Shown here: one piece after another, positions 26,146-33,165 of the stretch
Numbering within the stretch: the first letter of the stretch is position 1
How the letters are laid out: each line of letters starts with the position of its first letter
NCBI GenBank assembly: GCA_019247515.1
Contig: JAFAOS010000133.1
Coordinates: 1 to 39,087, forward strand
Reading direction: 5' to 3'
Origin: Chloroflexota bacterium
GTDB taxonomy: Bacteria; Chloroflexota; UBA6077; CF-72
Length of the DNA: 39,087 bases
Notes under the pieces: model-generated
The model's input: the letters and a program-made list of their open reading frames with translations, nothing else
What the model was told of the DNA's origin: nothing
Database searches by the model: none
Made by a program: the position numbers and the translations under genes

Positions 26146-27597
26146 GTGGAGGGTTCCAGGGCAGCGAGGAGAATTGGCTGTTGGTATCCTCCTCCGGCAG
26201 ACGTGCCTCCGCTCATCGGCATCCAGGTTCCAGTTGTTTCTCTCGTCGACGAGGGTTTCCCCCAAACCGTCGACCGGCTCAACGAACTTGGCGTCAACGC
26301 CATGTTCGTCGCCACCCAGGCCTTCGACCGCGGCGTTCAGGGGCGGCGGGCTGAGTTCCGTCCGTGGCCTGGACATGGTCCCCGCGAGATCGACGACCAC
26401 CGTGGCGGTGCGTATTTCACGCAGCACGCCGAGTACTACCGCGGCACGCTGCTTGGACCCTGGCGCGCGCCGGACACGGACGTCAGGGGCGTCGACGTGC
26501 TCGAGCAACTTCTACCCGTCGCGCAGGCGCGTAACACCCGCGTTTACTCGTTCATTCTCGAAAACACCCATTCGGGCCTGACCAGGCTGGTGCCCAACTG
26601 GTCCAAGGTGCTCCAGGTCGACGCCATGGGCCGCACCGACAACTACGCCTGCATTCGCAATCCGGACTACATCAACTGGATGCTCAGCCTCGTCGAGGAC
26701 CAGATCAAGAGCTATCCGATCGACGGATTGATGTTCGGGTCCGAGCGCAATGGTCCGCTCGGCAACGTGCTGGAGGACGGCGGACTGGCTCGTGACGGGC
26801 GACCCTACTGCTTTTGCGAGTACTGCGTGGCAGCCGGCGAGCGCGAGAGCATCGACAGCCAGCGGGCTGCCGAGGGCTATCGCAAGCTGTACTCGCTGGC
26901 GACGGGGCACGACGATCCTGTTGAGGCGGGTGACTCTGCCTACGTCCGTTTCTGGCGACTGCTCCTCAAGTATCCGGAAATCATCGCCTGGGAACAGTTC
27001 TGGCATCGCGGATACGAGTCGCTTCTCAAGCGGATCTACGGCACCGCCAAGTTTCTCAACAAGGACCTCCAGGTCGGCTGGCACATCTGGCATCACAATT
27101 CCTTTTCGGCCGTGTACCGGGCCCAGATGTCGTTCGCCGAAATCGCCGAGTACTCCGACTTCGTGAAGCCGGTTATCTACAACTCCGTGGCCGGCTACCG
27201 GATTCACGCGTATATTCGCGCGCTGTGCAAGAGCATTTACCGCGGCATCGACGCGCAAACCGTGTACGACCTGCACCGCCAGGCGCTCGGTTACGACGAG
27301 GCGTGCAAGTTCGACGACCTCCCGGGCCGCGGCTTCTCACCCGACTACGTTCGCCGCGAGTCGGCCCGGACGGTCGGTGCCGTGGCCGGCAAAGCCAGGG
27401 TCTACCCTGGCATCGACGTGGATGTCGCCGCGCCGGACCACGTCATCCGTACGACACCCGAGAGCATCGGCGAGTCACTGTCCGCCGCGTTCCAGGCCGG
27501 AGTGGACGGCGTGGTCATCTCGCGGAAGTACTCCGAGATGGAAGTCAAGAACCTCGAGTCAATCGGCCGCACGCTTCGCGCGCTGGGACATGCCTGA
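26146..27597 (+). CDS. TIM-barrel glycoside-hydrolase-like protein
   Basis: A protein of up to 483 aa that looks like the putative glycosyl-hydrolase (GHL/alpha-amylase-like barrel) group. After IGIQVPVVSLVDEGFPQTVD the pattern LNELGVNAMFVATQAF is a first beta/alpha unit. RNPDYINWMLSLVEDQIKSY and IDGLMFGSERNGPLGNVL form a later one, where acidic Glu/Asp residues at strand ends could be catalytic. The element PYCFCEYC, a Cys cluster seen in several such proteins, follows. No signal peptide is evident, so it should act in the cytoplasm on imported sugars with GH127. The start is uncertain: GTG 26146 opens the frame, while GTG 26203 would begin right at the first strand. It is the last gene of the carbohydrate unit. 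Activity is not proven. Confidence 0.7.
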   Translation: MEGSRAARRIGCWYPPPADVPPLIGIQVPVVSLVDEGFPQTVDRLNELGVNAMFVATQAFDRGVQGRRAEFRPWPGHGPREIDDHRGGAYFTQHAEYYRGTLLGPWRAPDTDVRGVDVLEQLLPVAQARNTRVYSFILENTHSGLTRLVPNWSKVLQVDAMGRTDNYACIRNPDYINWMLSLVEDQIKSYPIDGLMFGSERNGPLGNVLEDGGLARDGRPYCFCEYCVAAGERESIDSQRAAEGYRKLYSLATGHDDPVEAGDSAYVRFWRLLLKYPEIIAWEQFWHRGYESLLKRIYGTAKFLNKDLQVGWHIWHHNSFSAVYRAQMSFAEIAEYSDFVKPVIYNSVAGYRIHAYIRALCKSIYRGIDAQTVYDLHRQALGYDEACKFDDLPGRGFSPDYVRRESARTVGAVAGKARVYPGIDVDVAAPDHVIRTTPESIGESLSAAFQAGVDGVVISRKYSEMEVKNLESIGRTLRALGHA

Positions 27598-27604
27598 CAG
27601 GCTG

Positions 27605-27863
27605 CGAAACGTGGCGGCCACAAACGCGAGCTAGCGCCCTCTGAGGAACGCAGGTTCAGTGATTCCACCTAGGGTGGAGCCCTTACCAGGTTCATGACAA
27701 AGTCTGCTTCTGTTCCTAAGGTGGAGCTCCTACCAGTTCACGAGAAGGTCTGCTTCTCTTCAGAGAAGAAGTGCCGGCACTTCGAAACGTGGCGGCCACA
27801 AACTTGAGCTAGCGAGGCTCTGAGGAACGCAGGTTCAGTGAATCCACCTAGGGTGGAGCCCTT
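27605..27863. repeat. Composite direct/tandem repeat with hairpins
   Basis: An element filling almost the whole gap between the hydrolase-like gene and the GNAT gene. An 80-nt unit (27605-27684) recurs at 27783-27863 with only a few substitutions and one indel (both begin CGAAACGTGGCGGCCACAAA). Inside, a 47-nt unit (27668-27714) is repeated head-to-tail without gap at 27715-27761, and its first 17 nt occur again at 27847-27863. Between the long copies lie a 7-bp hairpin (CTTCTCT/AGAGAAG, 27753-27768) and a perfect 16-bp palindrome GAAGTGCCGGCACTTC (27768-27783). TCCACC-TAG-GGTGGA recurs in both long copies. No coding frame is convincing. It may be a mobile miniature element, a structured RNA or a terminator array. 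Confidence 0.8.
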
Positions 27864-27883
27864 CGACACGTTTCATCAATCTG

Positions 27884-28384
27884 CTAGGCCGGCTGCAGGT
27901 CGAGCGTGACCTGGAGCACGTCGAACGTAGCGCTCTGGCGCATGGGCAGCTCCAGGGAATGCAGCAATCGGAGCATGCCCTGATTGGTGCGCAACAGCTC
28001 CGCCCACAGGTGGCGGATGCCGGCGCGCCGCGCGTCGTTGGACAACGCCGCACACAGCGCCTTGCCAACTCCGCGCCGCTGATGGCCGTCTTCGACGACC
28101 ACCGCCAGCTCGGCTCTGGCAAGTTCCGGCATGGCGTGGTACGACGCCAGGCCAACCAGGCCGCCATCCAGCTCGGCCAGGAGCACGTGGCCGGCCAGCA
28201 CCTGGTCCAGAATTGCGTCCGCGACGCGCACCCCGGCGGAGTGAAAGCGTTGATACAGACTCTCGGGTGAGAGTCGGCCGAACATCGCCGCCACCTGCAG
28301 GCGGTCCCCCGCGTCCAGCGGGCGAATTCGGAGCGCGGAAGCATGCGGACGCGAGGCCAATGCCTCGATCGCTCTTGTGGTCAT
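27884..28384 (-). CDS. GNAT family N-acetyltransferase
   Basis: A 166-aa acetyltransferase that would move an acetyl group from acetyl-CoA to an amine or protein N-terminus. After an N-terminal LRIRPLDAGD strand and helices comes the central beta strand AELAVVVEDGHQRRGVGKAL (91-110), which holds the pyrophosphate-binding Q/R-x-x-G-x-G/A loop. The C-terminal part LWAELLRTNQGMLRLLHSLE completes the fold. The N-terminal SPESLYQRFHSAG element resembles GNAT domains found in bacterial protein-acetylating enzymes, but the substrate is unknown. Its stop is 21 nt from the composite repeat, and its start faces a 16-bp palindrome in the divergent spacer. Confidence 0.88.
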   Translation of the reverse strand: MTTRAIEALASRPHASALRIRPLDAGDRLQVAAMFGRLSPESLYQRFHSAGVRVADAILDQVLAGHVLLAELDGGLVGLASYHAMPELARAELAVVVEDGHQRRGVGKALCAALSNDARRAGIRHLWAELLRTNQGMLRLLHSLELPMRQSATFDVLQVTLDLQPA

Positions 28385-28420
28385 CAGCGATAAATCTGAG
28401 ACCCATGGTTTCTTTCGGCG

Positions 28421-28436
28421 AGGGGGCTAGCCCCCT
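28421..28436. promoter_or_regulatory. 16-bp perfect palindrome in divergent spacer
   Basis: AGGGGGCTAGCCCCCT reads the same on both strands. It lies 37 nt upstream of the GNAT start and 79 nt upstream of the 57-aa gene. It may be an operator for a dimeric regulator; no T-run follows, so a terminator is less likely. Confidence 0.4.
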
Positions 28437-28472
28437 TGTGACCACATAGAGCGCGCTGGAGACTGGCCCGCG

Positions 28473-28500
28473 TCGGCAACGCACCAACTCCAGTTGCCGA
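28473..28500 (+). promoter_or_regulatory. Leader hairpin before the 57-aa gene
   Basis: TCGGCAAC (28473-28480) pairs perfectly with GTTGCCGA (28493-28500) around a 12-nt loop. The stem ends right at the ribosome-binding stretch GAAAGGA (28501-28507) that serves ATG 28515. It could stabilise the mRNA or modulate initiation; no riboswitch class is recognised. Confidence 0.45.
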
Positions 28501-28514
28501 GAAAGGACACTCCA

Positions 28515-28688
28515 ATGCGACTTTACATCAACACACTCGCGGGTGAGTACCAACTGAAGGGCATGGATGACCGGGGGATGATCGTCACCTTCGCCACGGC
28601 CCACAACCAGGCAGCGCTCGACAAGCTCTACAAGCTGGCCTGGACGCTCGACCGCCAGCCAGGCTTCACGTACGCCCCGGTCGGCTAA
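28515..28688 (+). CDS. Small hypothetical protein (57 aa)
   Basis: An unrecognised 57-aa soluble protein beginning MRLYINTLAGEYQLKGMDDR and containing a probable helix QAALDKLYKLAWTL. The mix of beta-strand-like N-terminus and one helix suggests a small folded domain, and composition is normal for coding sequence. ATG 28515 is chosen because GAAAGGA lies about 8 nt upstream; an in-frame ATG-like start at 28494 falls inside the leader hairpin. The 3' end overlaps the convergent methyltransferase gene by 23 nt. No function can be given. Confidence 0.65.
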   Translation: MRLYINTLAGEYQLKGMDDRGMIVTFATAHNQAALDKLYKLAWTLDRQPGFTYAPVG

Positions 28689-29667
28689 GTCGAGCCTCCA
28701 GAATGGCGATGCCCGCACCAGTGTCGATGTCCCGCTCGAGCACGAACCCGGTCTGATCGAGCATCGCCGTGTACTCCGGAAGTGCGCGTTGCCGACCCCC
28801 GTTCACTGCCAGCATGTGAATGTCGATCGTCTTCGCCCAGTCCGGCTCCGGCCCGTCGGCGACCATCTGCTCGAGTAGCAGAAGTGTGGCGTGTGGCGGC
28901 GCCGCTCGCCGAACCGATCCGAGAATCGCGAGCGCCTCACTGTCTTCCCAGTCATGGACGACTTCCATCAACAGGTAGAGATCGCACACTGGCAGCGCAT
29001 CCTTGAAGAAGTCGCCGGACTGAAAGGTGAGGCGGTCAGCGCCCAGACGCCTGGCCTCCTCGATCACGGTTGGGAGCTCGAACAGCACCCCACGCGCCGT
29101 CGGAACTGAATCGAGAATAGCCCGCAGAAGGTGGCCGCGGCCACCACCTATGTCGCCGATGACCCCGAAGCGTCGGAAGTCATAGACGTTCAGGATGCCG
29201 GCGATGTGCTGATAAGCTTTCGCCGTCATCGCCGCGTTGAAGATCGCGGCCGCCGCCGGATCCTCCGCGTAAAACCGAATTCCGCCGGGAGCGATCTCGT
29301 CGGCTGCCGGCTGGCCGGTCCGCACGCTGTGCATGAGATGGCCGTATGCCGACCATACCGGCGGCAGGCCCATCATGCGGACGAAGGCGCGCATGGACTG
29401 CGGGTGATCCGTGCGCAGGAGCCGCGAGGCCGGTGTGTGTGCGAAGCTCTCGTTCTGTACGCTGAAGATGCCATGCGCAGACAGCAGTCGCATGACGCGA
29501 TACAGGGCGGTGGGACTCGCGCCGACCGCATCGGCCAGTTCGGCCGCCGAACGCGGCGACCCGTCCAATGCATCCGCCACTCCCAGTTCGGCGACGACGT
29601 GCGTGCAGCGCGAGACGATGTAGCCGCCAGCGACAGTCAACAGCGATTGGACCGCTTCGGATTGCAT
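28666..29667 (-). CDS. SAM-dependent O-methyltransferase (PF00891 type)
   Basis: A 333-aa methyltransferase of the small-molecule O-methyltransferase class found in natural-product and hydroxy-aromatic tailoring. The N-terminal winged-helix dimerisation domain (LLTVAGGYIVSRCTHVVAEL, then SAAELADAVGASPTALYRVM) precedes the SAM domain with GDIGGGRGHLL (171-181). The catalytic His sits in LLMEVVHDWEDSEAL (about 232-246), and the acidic SAM-ribose residue is in LFELPTVIEEAR. The ribosome site is AGGAGG, 6 nt before ATG 29667. No biosynthetic cluster adjoins it, so the substrate is unknown. The 3' end overlaps the 57-aa gene by 23 nt. Confidence 0.93.
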   Translation of the reverse strand: MQSEAVQSLLTVAGGYIVSRCTHVVAELGVADALDGSPRSAAELADAVGASPTALYRVMRLLSAHGIFSVQNESFAHTPASRLLRTDHPQSMRAFVRMMGLPPVWSAYGHLMHSVRTGQPAADEIAPGGIRFYAEDPAAAAIFNAAMTAKAYQHIAGILNVYDFRRFGVIGDIGGGRGHLLRAILDSVPTARGVLFELPTVIEEARRLGADRLTFQSGDFFKDALPVCDLYLLMEVVHDWEDSEALAILGSVRRAAPPHATLLLLEQMVADGPEPDWAKTIDIHMLAVNGGRQRALPEYTAMLDQTGFVLERDIDTGAGIAILEARLSRPGRT

Positions 29668-29960
29668 AGAAGCCTCCTGACTTCAACAGGTTGATAAGCA
29701 CCACTCGAACGCTCCACAATTGGCATCCTGAGCGCAGCGCCGCGACTTCTCGGCTGGCCATGAGATGCGGATTCCTCGGCTTCGGCTCCCACGAAAATGT
29801 CCGTCGACATCGTTGGTGACCACCCCAAAAGGAGGGAACAGTTTCATCGCCGCTGGCGCGTGTGCGACGCATGGAGTCCTCAGAATGACACGCCTGTCTG
29901 GACAGGACATACAACTTAAGGGACACTTTACGCCGGGGCCAGATCGACGATTATTCTGTA
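29668..29960. other. Gene-free stretch with a short IS-end-like palindrome
   Basis: About 290 nt without a convincing gene. The methyltransferase ribosome site lies at its left end. Near the right end CCTGTCTGGACAGG (29892-29905) is a 6-bp inverted repeat with a 2-nt centre, followed by ACTTAAGGGACACTTTAC. This looks somewhat like insertion-sequence ends, but no transposase is present. Nothing else was recognised. Confidence 0.4.
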
Positions 29961-30140
29961 AATCGAGAGGCTGGTGAACTGATGGCGGCGTTTGAGGGCC
30001 GCTGCGGGACACAGCTCGTGACACTTCCCGGTGCGGGCGGCGCGGGCACGACGCGGATAGCACTGGAGATTGCTGCCGCCATTGCGGACAATCCTGCCGA
30101 CGGAGTATGGCTCGTGGAGCCACGGCCGGTCAGAAGCTGA
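29961..30140 (+). pseudogene. Remnant of an ATPase-type (LuxR/AfsR-like) transcriptional regulator
   Basis: The frame from AAT 29961 reads NREAGELMAAFEGRCGTQLV, then TLPGAGGAGTTRIALEIAAA and IADNPADGVWLVEP, and then stops. This follows the start of the NB-ARC/STAND module of large bacterial regulators, where one expects GREAELAAL, then RLVTLTGPGGVGKTRLALEV and FPDGVWFVELAPL. The P-loop Lys is Thr here, and the rest of the domain (over 600 residues in intact proteins) is missing. ATG 29982 begins a 52-codon frame, but homology starts before it. The end overlaps the Kelch gene by 11 nt. It is best read as a decayed fragment left by deletion. Confidence 0.6.
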
Positions 30141-31083
30141 AGGCGATCGTCTCGTCCAGCTGGCGGCTGCCACCGTTGACGGGGCCGCCACCGGGGACGT
30201 AGGCGACGCCGTCGATCACCCCCGCGCCGGTGCCGTGCCGGCCGGATGGCAACGGCGCCAGGGTCGTCCAGGCGTCGGAGGAGGGATCGTAGGCCTCGTT
30301 CACGTCGAACACGCCATTGGTCCGCTCCCCGCCCATGACCAGCATCAAGCCGTTGAGGACCGCGGTGGCAACGCCGCTGCGCGGAGTGGGCAGCACGGCG
30401 CGCATTTGCCAGCTATCCAGGGTCGGGTCATACATCTCGTGGACGCTCAGGTTGTTGGCGGGAGAATTCAGGCGACCGCCGGCGGCAAAGAGGCGTCCGC
30501 CGATGTTGGCCAGCGCCAGGTGGTCGCGCTGCGCTTGCATTGCCGCCGCCTCCGACCACTGCTCGGAGGACGGGTCATAGATGCGGTGGGTGGTGACGCT
30601 GCTGGTGTCTCTGCCGCCGACCAGGTGCAGTTGCTCGTCGAGCTCGACCACCGCCATGGCGCCCAACGCGGAAGGCAGCGGTGGAAGCGCCGTCCAGCTG
30701 TCAGTTGACGGGTCGTACACGTTCGTATCGGCCACCGGGTCCTGGTTCTGCTGTCGGAAGCCGCCGAATGCGTACAGGCGGTGCGCGTAGCCGATCACCG
30801 CGACGTGGTTGAGGCCGCGCGGCAGCGGCGCGAGCGTCTGCCAGCTATCCGCGACAGGATCGTAGACCTGGTTCAGCGGCTGCTCGACGTTGCCCTGCGC
30901 GTAGCCGCCCACGACATAGACCTTGCCGTCGAGCTCGGCCACGCCGACCTCGCTGCGGCCGACCGGCATGCGCGCGCGGGACGTCCAGTTGCCCGGGTCA
31001 GAGTTGTCGGTTTGCGCGTGCGCGAACATGGGCGTGACCGCGACCGCGACAAGACTAGCCAGCACTTCGCGGCGGCGAATCAC
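30130..31083 (-). CDS. Secreted Kelch-repeat beta-propeller protein
   Basis: A 317-aa exported protein. The leader MIRRREVLASLVAVAVTPMF ends with AHA before Gln24, a good signal-peptidase site. The mature chain contains six Kelch blades of about 48 residues. Each has the double-Gly and Tyr-Asp-Pro pattern (KVYVVGGYAQ ... NQVYDPVADSWQTLAPLP; RLYAFGG; LHLVGGRD; RLFAAGGR; LMLVMGGE; VAYVPGGG). Such propellers bind proteins or sugars, and a few are oxidases, but the Cys and Tyr residues of galactose oxidase are not evident. GTG 31083 is the start. It follows the alpha/beta-hydrolase-like gene by 7 nt and is the last gene of a three-gene unit with the LLM flavoprotein. Confidence 0.9.
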   Translation of the reverse strand: MIRRREVLASLVAVAVTPMFAHAQTDNSDPGNWTSRARMPVGRSEVGVAELDGKVYVVGGYAQGNVEQPLNQVYDPVADSWQTLAPLPRGLNHVAVIGYAHRLYAFGGFRQQNQDPVADTNVYDPSTDSWTALPPLPSALGAMAVVELDEQLHLVGGRDTSSVTTHRIYDPSSEQWSEAAAMQAQRDHLALANIGGRLFAAGGRLNSPANNLSVHEMYDPTLDSWQMRAVLPTPRSGVATAVLNGLMLVMGGERTNGVFDVNEAYDPSSDAWTTLAPLPSGRHGTGAGVIDGVAYVPGGGPVNGGSRQLDETIAFSF

Positions 31084-31090
31084 GTCAACT

Positions 31091-31882
31091 TCAAACGCTT
31101 CCGTCGCGCAGGAACGCTTGCGTCAATTCCGCCAGGGCGGCGGGTTGCTCCACGTGGGGCACGTGTCCGGCGTCCTGGCGGATCACCAGACGCGAACCAG
31201 CGATCCTCCGCTGCCATTCGGGTGCGTACACGGGCGGCACCACCCGGTCGCTCTGACCCCAGACGATGAGCGTCGGCGCCGCGACGCGATGCAGGCGTTT
31301 GCTCAAGCCGCGGTCCGGGATCGGCCACAGGTAGCGCGCCGCCGCGGCCATGGATTGCGCCCGCTCGAGCATGTACGCGATCAGCGCCTCCTGTCCTTCG
31401 GGCGCTCTGGCGGTCGCCTGCGCCGCCGGCGAATTGGGGTCGTGGTACAGCGCCTGTGCGAGCTCGGCCGGGGGTAGCACGAAGTAGTCGAGCGTGGGCG
31501 CCTCCGGCAGCCACAAACCGAACGGATCAACCAGCACCAGGTGCGAGAACCGCGCGGGTTGGACAGCGGCAAGCTCGGCGGCGAACATTCCGCCCAGACC
31601 GTGGCCCACCAGCGTTGCCTGGCGCAGGTCGAGCGCGTCGAGCAGGTCCAGGTAGAAGTAGATCGCGTCGTGGATGTCGTCTAACTGGTCGCCACCGGTC
31701 GAAGTGCTGTAACCAGGATGGCTGGGCGCCAGCACGTGATACTGGCGCGCAAGCGCGTCGTGGAAACCGTTCCAGCTGGGACCCGCCTCGCCGTGCAGCC
31801 ACACCACGTGGTCTCCGGCGCCTGCCTGGCGCAGCTCCACCTCAAAGGCGCCATCCCGGACGGCGACGTTCGACGTCTCCAT
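31091..31882 (-). CDS. Alpha/beta-hydrolase-fold protein with Gly at the nucleophile position
   Basis: A 263-aa alpha/beta-hydrolase. Fold landmarks are VVWLHGEAGPSWNGF (26-40, oxyanion region), LAPSHPGYS (51-59), the nucleophile elbow LVGHGLGGMF (91-100), LIVWGQSDRVVP (205-216) with the acid Asp212 and QDAGHVPHVEQP (236-247) with His240. The elbow G-x-S-x-G reads G-H-G-L-G: the Ser nucleophile is Gly95, confirmed in the nucleotide sequence as GGCCACGGTCTGGGC. Asp and His are kept, so ester hydrolysis is unlikely, yet the pocket may be used for binding or another reaction. ATG 31882 shares one base with the TGA of the LLM gene, showing tight co-translation. Confidence 0.88.
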   Translation of the reverse strand: METSNVAVRDGAFEVELRQAGAGDHVVWLHGEAGPSWNGFHDALARQYHVLAPSHPGYSTSTGGDQLDDIHDAIYFYLDLLDALDLRQATLVGHGLGGMFAAELAAVQPARFSHLVLVDPFGLWLPEAPTLDYFVLPPAELAQALYHDPNSPAAQATARAPEGQEALIAYMLERAQSMAAAARYLWPIPDRGLSKRLHRVAAPTLIVWGQSDRVVPPVYAPEWQRRIAGSRLVIRQDAGHVPHVEQPAALAELTQAFLRDGSV

Positions 31883-33135
31883 CAGCGCGCTGTCGCCGCG
31901 AGCTCCGGTTGGGACAGCAGGCTCGGCGGCTGGCGCCTGGAGGCGGTCGGCTTGATCCACCACTGGTCTTCCCACTCGCCGTCCCACAGGTGGCGAAGCT
32001 TGGGCACGACGCGTTCGCCCATCAAGCGGATGTTCTGCATCGCGAGGTCGTGCGGAATGGATCCGAACTGGTTGAGCAGCATCAAATGACCGACTCGCAG
32101 GGTTTTGATGACGTGCTCGAGCTGCTCGACGACCTGCTCTGGAGTACCGGCGATGATGTTGCCCTGGTCCAGCAGGTCCTTCCACCGCAGTGACGGTGGC
32201 CGATCGCCGAAGCTGGTGGTCTGTCCGAGCAGCCCCATGCGGATGGTGTCCAGAGTTCGATAGCCTGGCGCCTCGCGGAAGCCCGGATAAACGTGCAGCA
32301 TTTTGTTGTAGAAGTACTCGCCGTGCGGACCGAACTGCTCGGCCACCTGGCTTTCGGATTCGCCGACGGCGACCAGCTGGAGGAAGCCGGCATGATACGG
32401 GTTGGGTGGGACGCCGAGCTCGTCGGCCTTGCGCCAGAAGCCGTCCATCACCATCTTGCCGCGTTTGAAGCCGCCGTAGGACAGGTAGGCGTACAGGTAG
32501 CTCTTCTCGAGGCACCAGCCCCACGTCTCGATCGAGCCCCCGCCCGGGATCCAGATGGGCGGGTGCGGCTGCTGCAGCGGGCGCGGCCAGATGTTCACGT
32601 ACCGCAGCTGGGTGTACTTGCCGTTGAAGGCGAACACGTCGGGGTTGGTCCACGATTCGAGGATCAGTTTTTCGGCCTCGTAGTAGCGGTCGCGCAGCGT
32701 CGCGGGGTTCATGCCGTAGCCGAAGTTGGTGTCCTGGCTGCTGCCGACCGGAAAGCCGGCCACGATGCGACCGCCGCTGATGCAGTCCAGCATGGCGAAC
32801 TCTTCCGCCACGCGCAGCGGCGGGTTGTAGAGCGCGATCGAGTTGCCGAGGACGATCAGCGCGACGTCGCGGGTGCGCCGCGCGAGGGTCGCCGCCATGA
32901 TGTTGGGCGACGGCATCAGGCCGTAGGCGTTCTGGTGGTGCTCGTTGACGCAGACGCCGTCGTAGCCCACGGTCGCGGCGAGCTCGAGCTCGTCGAGCGT
33001 GTCGTTGAACATGATGTTGGCGCGCTCGGGGTCGAAGAGGTGGCTGGGGATGTCCACCCAGACGCTGTGATAGGTCTCGGCGAAGTCCGCGGGCAGCTCG
33101 CGATACGGCATGAGATGGAACATTTCGAGCTTCAC
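31882..33135 (-). CDS. LLM-class flavin-dependent oxidoreductase (luciferase-like)
   Basis: A 417-aa member of the bacterial-luciferase-like monooxygenase family, a TIM barrel using FMN or F420. Features are EMFHLMPYRELP at the start, ELAATVGYDGVCVNEHHQ (family EHH motif), the ISGGRIVAGFPVGSS phosphate loop, and PIWIPGGGSIETW. GTG 33135 is preceded by AGGAGG at the right distance; the frame is open for another 72 codons upstream, but those run into the divergent aldo/keto reductase. It precedes the hydrolase-fold and Kelch genes in a single leftward unit and diverges from the aldo/keto reductase with only 30 nt between start codons. Substrate is unknown; such enzymes often oxidise organosulfur compounds, alkanes or sugar phosphates. 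Confidence 0.92.
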   Translation of the reverse strand: MKLEMFHLMPYRELPADFAETYHSVWVDIPSHLFDPERANIMFNDTLDELELAATVGYDGVCVNEHHQNAYGLMPSPNIMAATLARRTRDVALIVLGNSIALYNPPLRVAEEFAMLDCISGGRIVAGFPVGSSQDTNFGYGMNPATLRDRYYEAEKLILESWTNPDVFAFNGKYTQLRYVNIWPRPLQQPHPPIWIPGGGSIETWGWCLEKSYLYAYLSYGGFKRGKMVMDGFWRKADELGVPPNPYHAGFLQLVAVGESESQVAEQFGPHGEYFYNKMLHVYPGFREAPGYRTLDTIRMGLLGQTTSFGDRPPSLRWKDLLDQGNIIAGTPEQVVEQLEHVIKTLRVGHLMLLNQFGSIPHDLAMQNIRLMGERVVPKLRHLWDGEWEDQWWIKPTASRRQPPSLLSQPELAATAR

Positions 33136-33165
33136 GGAAACCTCCTGGTACCTCAAGGGTATCCT

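Noticed and set aside
27651..27670. tRNA T-arm-like string GGTTCAGTGAATCC in the composite repeat
   Set aside because: No acceptor, D or anticodon arms can be drawn around it, and the first copy (GGTTCAGTGATTCC) breaks the stem.
27605..27863. CRISPR array
   Set aside because: The repeat units adjoin without unique spacers of constant length, and no cas genes are in the window.
29765..29977. 70-codon frame in the gap after the methyltransferase
   Set aside because: No ribosome site, odd composition and no recognisable motif; another frame here carries the regulator remnant.
32293..33165. Upstream extension of the aldo/keto reductase frame
   Set aside because: It is antisense to the LLM gene, and homology to aldo/keto reductases begins only after GTG 33166.
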